Part shown: positions 1-4,797 of the stretch, piece after piece
How positions within the stretch are numbered: the first letter of the stretch is position 1
Layout of the letters: each line of letters starts with the position of its first letter
Assembly (NCBI GenBank): GCA_964432875.1
Contig: CAYSPJ010000109.1
Span: 1 to 17,280 of the forward strand
Origin: JACJYE01 sp964432875
GTDB taxonomy: Bacteria > Bacteroidota > Bacteroidia > Chitinophagales > Saprospiraceae
Length of the DNA stretch: 17,280 nucleotides
Reading direction: 5' to 3'
Made by a program: the position numbers and the translations under genes
The notes under the pieces: model-generated
What the model saw: the letters and a program-made list of their open reading frames with translations, nothing else
Databases searched by the model: none
Told to the model about the DNA's origin: nothing

Positions 1-1
1 T

Positions 2-304
2 CTGTTCGTACATACCAGCTTTTGCAGTCCCGCTTACTTCAGACTCCACCTCACGGTGGAAACCCTTGCGGCTTGCTACACGCATACTTACTTTAGCGTG
101 AGGAGAACTTTCATCTCCCAAGAGTAGAAAATTTCCATTGCCATCGCTATCTTTGTAGCAATAGCCGCTCTGGTCATCTTCGATGCCCATTCGAGGCACA
201 CACAAAGCATAGCCTCCAAGGCTTTGCCCTGCGGCTGTGCAAACGTTGGTGCTAATAAAAAATACAATATAGAAATGGACAAAAACAAATTGGTTAAAGA
301 CAAT
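2..304 (-). pseudogene. Unrecognised partial reading frame at window edge, possible frameshifted secreted protein
   Basis: I do not recognise this gene. One minus-strand frame stays open from a stop at 305-307 to the window edge, about 101 codons. Its later part has a protein-like composition (YCYKDSDGNGNF, then a charged stretch), with an acidic DxDxNG-like patch. It has no ATG near the beginning; ATT at 302-304 is the first codon after the stop. An overlapping frame starting at TTG 301-303 encodes a much better secretion signal: a lysine just upstream, then a hydrophobic run ending APTFAQ. That frame then degenerates and stops at 88-90. The two halves fit one secreted protein only if the frame shifts near the T6 run around 264-270. 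It could be a decayed gene, a sequencing indel, or two chance frames. It lies just after the terminator of the ompA-family gene, on the same strand. Confidence 0.3.
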
Positions 305-341
305 TTAGTCGGGTAAGCTTAATTATTGCCCATCGGGACAC

Positions 342-383
342 AAAAAAAATGTGTCGTTTACGAGACTAGCCCATAAACGACAC
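342..383 (-). terminator. Rho-independent terminator of the ice-binding/OmpA operon
   Basis: A perfect 10-bp stem pairs gtgtcgttta (351-360) with taaacgacac (374-383) around a 13-nt loop. Read on the minus strand, the stem is followed one base later by eight T (342-349). It lies about 40 nt past the stop of the OmpA-family gene, as expected for the end of that transcript. Confidence 0.8.
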
Positions 384-424
384 CACTACAAACAACCTAT
401 TGGTCGTGGGATTAATTACAACAA

Positions 425-2455
425 CTATCTTCTCGGAATGATATCAATTATTACAGTCCTGTTGTAGGCGCGTTCTTCCGGAAGCGCGTTTTCAAACGGT
501 GAAGTATTTTCATCTTGGCCCATGCCATATACCTCAAATTTCACGTCGCTCCTTCCTGAATTCTTCAGGCCTTCTGCCAAAATCTTCCTGACATCATTGG
601 CACGATCCAAAGACAGCTTTTGGTTGTAGGCCTCATCGCCTATAATGTCGGTATAGCCGTGTATGATAACCGTTGCGCCCATCGGGATTTTGGGTACAAT
701 AACGGTAGTGAGGTATTTTTCATAAATGGTGATGGCTTTTGATTCGTCGAATTCGTAAATTACGCTGAATCGCATCCCTTCCTCATTTTGAGTCGGAGTC
801 CAGAGTACCATATCCACTACAGCCTGTTTCCTTACCGGTGAGCCGTTGTTCGACAAGCCCATCATAGTCACCTCGTATCTGCCTTTAGGGCGCGTACCCA
901 TAATGGTTTTCCCGGGGATCCTCACTTGCTCCTGAGTGTATGGCCCAAAAGTGTTCGATTTCCCGCTTTCGTCTTTGATCTCTAACCACCAGGAGGAGAA
1001 AGCTTTGCGCGCTCCCTCTACATTAAAAGTGACGTAGCTGTCGAGTGGGGCTTCCTGCGTGGCGATGATTTCCACTGGTTTCAGCCGGGCATCGGGGCCG
1101 GTCTGGAATTCCATCAGCAGGGCGGGAGAAGTGCTCTCAATAGATACCCTGCGATCGTCTTCGAGAAGAAGTTTCACATCACGAGTGCCACCTGGCTTTT
1201 GATTCGGGACCAGGGGCTTATCGCGGCCTTCCACGCCAATTCTCGAATCGTTGATGCCCCATACATTAGTAAGGTACCGTTTGATGGATTCGGCCATTGC
1301 GCGTCCTGTGTCAGCGCCTTCTTCCGAAGAACCAACTAGGGTAATGGTTGAGGAAGGGTTTTTCCCTAGGCGGTCTCCAAGAATATTCAGCACGTTGTAA
1401 TAGGCCGTCATTTCGCGTGCAGAACGGCCTGACAATCTTTTCGGCGCGAATTCTTCCAATTGATCTTCTTTGAACCCGGCGATCTGATTTTTAGTGAGCA
1501 ACACATAGCGATCAGGGATCTCGGTTGATCCAGCATTGAAGAACACGAAGTTGCGCAGTGGGAAAGTTTCCCTTACCCGGCGTTCGGTAGGGATGTTGGG
1601 GGGGGAGATGACGGAGAAGCGTACGTCATTGAAAGGAAGCAAATCCCCCGTTTCCAGTGCCGGTATCTGATTTGCACGCCCGCGCCCAAACTTCAGTGCG
1701 GCGCCTGCTCTCAGTGTAGTGACGTTCCAGGTTTCTATTGACCGCGGCGACTGGCCGAAATAGGGCTGAAAAGAAATAAAAGGAGAGAGCATCACTTGTG
1801 TTTGATGATCCTGCGATGAAAGCGGGATGTCGTATCCTGCTCCAATTTGCATCGAGAGGAGGGTCTTCTTTACATTGCTCAAGTCCCCTGTCACGTCTGG
1901 GGTAGCTGGCTGATCAGGGAAAGCCGGATTGATGCCTAATTTGTAAGTGAATGCTTTATCCAAATTGAAAGCGAACCTCGGGCCGCCGTACAAATAAAAA
2001 CCGGAGCCGAAAGGGGCTAAACGCAAACTCGGCTCTACCGTGATATAGCTGAGATTAATGGATAAATCGGCCGGGCAATTGCATGGAGTCAATTGTTGCT
2101 CGAAAGTGCTTTTGCGGCTGTCATATCCTACCTGCAGCATGGCGCCCACGCCCGAAGGGGATTGATATTCTAAAAGCGGAGCAAGATACAATCCCACATT
2201 GTTTCCGTCATGGAAAGCAACCGGGGAAGTGAATGTCGTATTCAATTGCTGAGTGGAGCCGCGATGGAAGTTGAAATTAGCGCCGGCTGCCGCGCCAACC
2301 CAAATGGTGGGTTTGGAATACGGGTATTGCTGTGCCGGTACAGATGTTTGAATACCGACCAGGATCAAAGCGCATGCAATAGCGCTTTTCAGCACCGCAT
2401 AGTAAGGGGCCCGTAAAGCGGGAAGTACCTTACCCCAAAAAGATAGATCTTTCAT
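425..2455 (-). CDS. OmpA-family outer-membrane protein with N-terminal beta-barrel
   Basis: This 676-residue protein probably links the outer membrane to peptidoglycan. Residues 1-42 form a basic and hydrophobic secretion signal ending near VPAQ. Residues about 47-257 alternate aromatic and small residues with repeated Gly (AAAGANFNF, FYLYGGPRFAF), like the PorT/OmpW-type barrels of Bacteroidota. Residues about 300-435 form a degenerate OmpA-like module (NFVFFNAGSTEI, then LVGSSEEGADTGRAMAESIKRYL). Residues 440-555 are probably a beta-sandwich spacer. Residues 562-673 are a clear OmpA C-terminal domain: GYTDIIGDEAYNQKLSLDRA (600-619), with the diaminopimelate-contacting Asp/Arg pattern, then YNRTVIIDI. 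The start lies 12 nt after the stop of the ice-binding gene, so the two are probably cotranscribed. The C-terminal domain is certain; the barrel and first OmpA-like module are inferred from pattern. Confidence 0.88.
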   Translation of the reverse strand: MKDLSFWGKVLPALRAPYYAVLKSAIACALILVGIQTSVPAQQYPYSKPTIWVGAAAGANFNFHRGSTQQLNTTFTSPVAFHDGNNVGLYLAPLLEYQSPSGVGAMLQVGYDSRKSTFEQQLTPCNCPADLSINLSYITVEPSLRLAPFGSGFYLYGGPRFAFNLDKAFTYKLGINPAFPDQPATPDVTGDLSNVKKTLLSMQIGAGYDIPLSSQDHQTQVMLSPFISFQPYFGQSPRSIETWNVTTLRAGAALKFGRGRANQIPALETGDLLPFNDVRFSVISPPNIPTERRVRETFPLRNFVFFNAGSTEIPDRYVLLTKNQIAGFKEDQLEEFAPKRLSGRSAREMTAYYNVLNILGDRLGKNPSSTITLVGSSEEGADTGRAMAESIKRYLTNVWGINDSRIGVEGRDKPLVPNQKPGGTRDVKLLLEDDRRVSIESTSPALLMEFQTGPDARLKPVEIIATQEAPLDSYVTFNVEGARKAFSSWWLEIKDESGKSNTFGPYTQEQVRIPGKTIMGTRPKGRYEVTMMGLSNNGSPVRKQAVVDMVLWTPTQNEEGMRFSVIYEFDESKAITIYEKYLTTVIVPKIPMGATVIIHGYTDIIGDEAYNQKLSLDRANDVRKILAEGLKNSGRSDVKFEVYGMGQDENTSPFENALPEERAYNRTVIIDIIPRR

Positions 2456-2467
2456 GGATATTGTGAT

Positions 2468-3520
2468 TTAAGGTTTGTTGATAATATTCGTATTCATGGA
2501 TATGGCGCCATTCCTGGCAAGCAATCTGCCTACCACATTCGCGCCGAAATTCAGCGTGATAGAATTCAATGCAAGTATATTCCCGTTGAAAGAAGTATTC
2601 GTTCCAATCGTAGCAGAACCGCCTGTTTGCCAATAGACATTCTTGGCCTGTGCGCCTCCGGCAAGGATGATGTTCCCTCCTGGGCCACCTACTGTGGTTA
2701 TATCTCCTGCGACCTGGAAAATCCAAACGGCATTCGCATCGCCTCCAGCATCCAGCGTCAGATTCCCGGTTTGCACTAAAAGGTTAGTAGCAGAGGTGTA
2801 AATGCCAGGAGAGAGCGTGCGGCCTCCCTGGTCGCCGTTGAGCTGAACAGATGCCGGTGAGCTTGCGCCTTCAGCAAAAAGATAGGCAGCGATTAAATTG
2901 GTTTTGGCCTCCGTAAGCATAGCGTCTACGCCTACAGGGGTTAAATCATTAACTGCGTAAATCGATCCGTTTACTACAACGCCAGGTGGGAATCCGGTAA
3001 TGGCAGAACGAATGCCGACGCTTAAGCCAACATCCATATTGCGAATTTCACTGAAGCCCGTGTTGGCAATACCCGTCCCCGCAAAAACCCCGAACCGGGC
3101 GATGGTATTTAAATCAGCGCCGATCGGCCCGGTGACAAAAGACCATACATAGTCAGCCTGTAAGGCATTCCCGGTCACTTCTTTAGCCAAGGTGGTTACG
3201 GTGCCCGTATAGGTAGTATTAGGCGTCAATAGGTTTGTAGGCCTAAAAGAGGCAGTGAAATCAGAGAGCGAATACGTTCCTCCGAGCAAGGTCGCTCCTT
3301 GTACTTTGAAAGATGCTTGATTAATGGTGGCGGAGTCCATCCTTCCATTAAAAGTTACGGTAATGACTTTATCAAGCGAAACTGCGGTAGCGCCGTTCTC
3401 CGGGCTTGTTGATATCACCTCAGGGCACAAGCCGACGACTTCTTTAAAGTCGTCTTTTTGACACCCGGAGATGCCAACAACCGCCATGATTGCAAAGAAG
3501 GTTGCCAGTAAATTTTTCAT
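2468..3520 (-). CDS. DUF3494 ice-binding-like lipoprotein with Ig-like domain
   Basis: This 350-residue protein starts with a lipoprotein signal ending VVGISGC, giving Cys20 as the lipidated residue, so it is probably anchored in the outer membrane. Residues about 32-130 match a bacterial Ig-like (Big_5) domain (STSPENGATAVSLDKVITVTF; YVWSFVTG). Residues about 140-350 are the DUF3494 beta-helix of bacterial and fungal ice-binding proteins: ARFGVFAGTGIANTG, GFPPGVVVNGSI, GGRTLSPGIYTSA, ANAVWIFQV, VYWQTGGSATIGTNTSFNG, ending with the conserved VVGRLLARNGAI. The TxT-like TIGTNTS could lie on the ice-binding face. Family members bind ice or inhibit recrystallisation, but many DUF3494 proteins are untested and some may be general adhesins. 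It is the first gene of a two-gene operon with the OmpA-family protein. Family assignment is firm; ice binding itself is inference. Confidence 0.9.
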   Translation of the reverse strand: MKNLLATFFAIMAVVGISGCQKDDFKEVVGLCPEVISTSPENGATAVSLDKVITVTFNGRMDSATINQASFKVQGATLLGGTYSLSDFTASFRPTNLLTPNTTYTGTVTTLAKEVTGNALQADYVWSFVTGPIGADLNTIARFGVFAGTGIANTGFSEIRNMDVGLSVGIRSAITGFPPGVVVNGSIYAVNDLTPVGVDAMLTEAKTNLIAAYLFAEGASSPASVQLNGDQGGRTLSPGIYTSATNLLVQTGNLTLDAGGDANAVWIFQVAGDITTVGGPGGNIILAGGAQAKNVYWQTGGSATIGTNTSFNGNILALNSITLNFGANVVGRLLARNGAISMNTNIINKP

Positions 3521-3557
3521 CTTTAATTATTTAAATAGTGAAAAAATCTTCACCATA

Positions 3558-3584
3558 CAAAAGTGCTTTATTTTGTAATACAAA
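3558..3584 (-). promoter_or_regulatory. Possible Bacteroidota promoter of the ice-binding/OmpA operon
   Basis: On the minus strand, TTTG (3581-3584) is followed after 15 nt by CACTTTTG (3558-3565), one base from the TAnnTTTG -7 consensus. The spacing is shorter than the usual 17-23 nt, so this is a weak call. It would give a leader of about 30 nt before the ATG at 3518-3520. The surrounding region is AT-rich. Confidence 0.3.
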
Positions 3585-3640
3585 GCGTTACACAACTCAA
3601 TCACAGAGTTATATGATTCACGTTAAATACGCTTATGCCG

Positions 3641-3677
3641 AAAATAAAAAAACCGCCCTGAAGTATTTCAGGACGGT
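3641..3677 (-). terminator. Rho-independent terminator on the minus strand, without a clear intact gene ahead of it
   Basis: Accgccctgaa (3652-3662) pairs with ttcaggacggt (3667-3677), 10 of 11 positions, around a 4-nt loop. Read on the minus strand, the hairpin runs into an almost pure T tract (3641-3651). It implies a minus-strand transcript arriving from above 3680, yet only decayed fragments are found there. It also insulates the operon promoter below it. Confidence 0.7.
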
Positions 3678-3750
3678 ATGAGTATGTTCTCGGGAAAAAT
3701 AAAATTGGTTAGAGGGGCTTGTAGCCCGAGATGGTCTATAACTAGGTGTT

Positions 3751-3819
3751 TTATAACTGGGGGGGAGGAGTCACCATCTCCGGTGCTGCCGGTGAGGGCT
3801 CAACCGGCTCTGGTGCCTG
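3751..3819 (-). pseudogene. Short Pro/Glu/Ala-rich C-terminal remnant
   Basis: Between a TAG at 3820-3822 and a TAA at 3751-3753, the minus strand reads a 22-residue tail, QAPEPVEPSPAAPEMVTPPP then QL. Its composition resembles the proline-rich end of a real protein. It sits about 75 nt ahead of the minus-strand terminator at 3641-3677, where a gene end is expected. No continuation is visible upstream in this frame. It is either the remains of a deleted gene or chance. Function unknown. Confidence 0.25.
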
Positions 3820-3869
3820 CTACCATTTATCCTAATGTGAATAAATTTTCACACTGCAAAGGTCAGCCA

Positions 3870-4058
3870 TTACGAGCATACAAACATTACACAATAATCG
3901 AATAATCTTACATGGTTCCCATCAATAGCTTCGAGGCGCTCCTTATCGCCTTTGGCGGTGAGGATAATGACGGGTGCCTGGTATCGTTCACCGATGGTTT
4001 TATAGCCAGGCCGCTGAGCATTATAGAGAAGCGGTGCTGCTTTTGATGCAGGCCATAT
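3870..4058 (-). pseudogene. Decayed response-regulator receiver-domain fragment
   Basis: This frame is open between TAG 4059-4061 and TAA 3870-3872 and has no ATG near its beginning. Residues encoded at about 3915-4004 read GERYQAPVIILTAKGDKERL and then EAIDGN. That resembles the beta4-alpha4 part of receiver domains, with the PVIILTAK strand and conserved Thr/Lys surroundings. The phosphoacceptor Asp segment upstream and the DDYLxKPF segment downstream are both absent, and a DNA-binding domain is not found. I read it as a relic of an OmpR-type regulator. The short match means coincidence or another alpha/beta protein cannot be excluded. The rest of 3678-4200 holds nothing else I can call. 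Confidence 0.35.
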
Positions 4059-4200
4059 CTAGGGGCTCCCGCACCAAACGAAAAGCACGACACAACACCA
4101 TAGAATTAGTTGCCTTCACCGGAACCATTCCTCCTTCTGGCTTGTTCATCCCCTATCAAAGCAAGCCAAAGGGGCTGACCAAAAAAAATTGCACAGAAAG

Positions 4201-4231
4201 CTTGCTGTTTTGAAAAACAGCCGTATCTTTG
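4201..4231 (+). promoter_or_regulatory. Bacteroidota housekeeping promoter of tRNA-Lys
   Basis: A CTTG at 4201-4204 stands 19 nt ahead of TATCTTTG (4224-4231), an exact TAnnTTTG -7 element. This spacing is standard for the phylum's primary sigma factor. Transcription would start near 4238, about 100 nt before the tRNA. An A8 tract at 4181-4188 just upstream could act as an UP-like element. Confidence 0.75.
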
Positions 4232-4335
4232 CATCGCCTTTTGAAAAAGGGGCGGTTTTTTCAGAATTTTATTTTGAAATTCCGCCTTTCGCCACTACGC
4301 TCATCGGAGCAGCTCGTGGCGAATAACCTTTAAAA

Positions 4336-4409
4336 GAGCCCGTAGCTCAGCCGGTTAGAGCATTTGACTTTTAATCAAAGGGTCCTGGGTTCGAGTCCCA
4401 GCGGGCTCA
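4336..4409 (+). tRNA. tRNA-Lys (anticodon UUU)
   Basis: The full cloverleaf is visible. The acceptor stem pairs GAGCCCG (4336-4342) with CGGGCTC (4402-4408), with discriminator A at 4409. The D stem is GCTC/GAGC (4345-4348 with 4358-4361). The anticodon stem TTTGA/TCAAA closes the loop CTTTTAA, with anticodon TTT at 4370-4372, which reads AAA and AAG lysine codons. The T stem CTGGG/CCCAG closes loop TTCGAGT. The 3' CCA is not encoded. Its last 16 nt region is repeated twice downstream. Confidence 0.98.
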
Positions 4410-4413
4410 CTTA

Positions 4414-4450
4414 GCAAAAGCTCATCCGCGTCAGCGGGTGGGCTTTTTGC
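4414..4450 (+). terminator. Terminator-like hairpin directly after tRNA-Lys (repeat unit 1)
   Basis: Gcaaaagctcatccgc (4414-4429) pairs with gcgggtgggctttttgc (4434-4450) around the loop gtca, with two G-U pairs and one bulged T. The T-rich right arm gives a terminator shape 5 nt past the tRNA 3' end, so it probably ends the tRNA transcript. An identical copy lies in the second unit. Confidence 0.65.
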
Positions 4451-4480
4451 GTAGCGGGGGCGCTGGGGCGAGAAGTTTAT

Positions 4481-4534
4481 CCCGATGATGCAGCCCTTAG
4501 CGAGAGAAACGAGCTTTAGGGATGCACAATCGGG
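4481..4534. repeat. Imperfect 17-bp inverted repeat inside the 142-bp unit
   Basis: Cccgatgatgcagccct (4481-4497) pairs with agggatgcacaatcggg (4518-4534) at 14 of 17 positions around a 20-nt loop rich in GAGA/GAAA. A second copy is at 4623-4676. There is no T tract, so it is not an ordinary terminator. The shape resembles a REP-like palindromic element or the end of a small non-autonomous insertion. Confidence 0.7.
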
Positions 4535-4555
4535 AAGTCCCAGCGGGCTCACTTA

Positions 4556-4592
4556 GCAAAAGCTCATCCGCGTCAGCGGGTGGGCTTTTTGC
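4556..4592 (+). terminator. Second copy of the terminator-like hairpin (repeat unit 2)
   Basis: This is identical to the hairpin at 4414-4450, displaced by 142 nt with the tandem unit. No functional tRNA precedes it, only the 16-nt 3' end copy, so it acts as a backup terminator at most. Confidence 0.6.
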
Positions 4593-4700
4593 GTAGCGGG
4601 GGCGCTGGGGCGAGAAGTTTATCCCGATGATGCAGCCCTTAGCGAGAGAAACGAGCTTTAGGGATGCACAATCGGGAAGTCCCAGCGGGCTCACAAGGCA

Positions 4701-4733
4701 AAAGGGCGGAACCAATCGGTTCTGCCCTTTTTT
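4701..4733 (+). terminator. Strong terminator after the repeat, possibly bidirectional
   Basis: Aaagggcggaacc (4701-4713) pairs with ggttctgcccttt (4718-4730), 13 bp with one G-U pair and a 4-nt loop, followed by more T to 4733. On the minus strand the same stem ends in four T, so it can also stop the beta-mannosidase transcript arriving from 4798. It is probably the original terminator of the tRNA locus, pushed away by the 142-bp units. Confidence 0.8.
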
Positions 4734-4797
4734 ATATCCCAGCCTTGCTGCCGAAATTTTTTGCGATAGATTTAACTCATTAAGCTCAGGGTGCGAC

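Larger units (their letters stand above)
4395..4694 (+). repeat. Two perfect 142-bp tandem units plus a 16-nt partial third, built on the tRNA-Lys 3' end
   Basis: The sequence from 4395 to 4536 recurs, base for base as far as I can read, at 4537-4678. The first 16 nt of the unit, gtcccagcgggctcac, occur a third time at 4679-4694. Those 16 nt span the T-loop end, T-stem 3' strand, acceptor 3' strand, discriminator and one further base of tRNA-Lys, so the first unit overlaps the functional gene. Each unit then carries a terminator-like hairpin, a G-rich spacer and a second larger hairpin. No protein-coding content is seen. The structure resembles repeated insertion at a tRNA 3' attachment core, but unequal recombination or slippage would look the same. 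Confidence 0.92.

Noticed and set aside
4100..4149. Start of a 42-codon minus-strand frame (ATG at 4147-4149) reading MNKPEGGMVPVKATNS
   Set aside because: It has no recognisable family, stops near 4022, and its composition does not set it apart from chance in this decayed stretch.
4395..4694. Possible CRISPR array
   Set aside because: The 142-bp units are identical throughout, with no variable spacers, and only the 16-nt tRNA segment occurs three times.
4355..4715. Two similar minus-strand frames of about 65-72 codons over the tRNA and repeat
   Set aside because: They arise from the duplicated 142-bp DNA. One ends in the well-known artefact peptide GTRTQDPLIKSQML, read from the antisense of tRNA-Lys.
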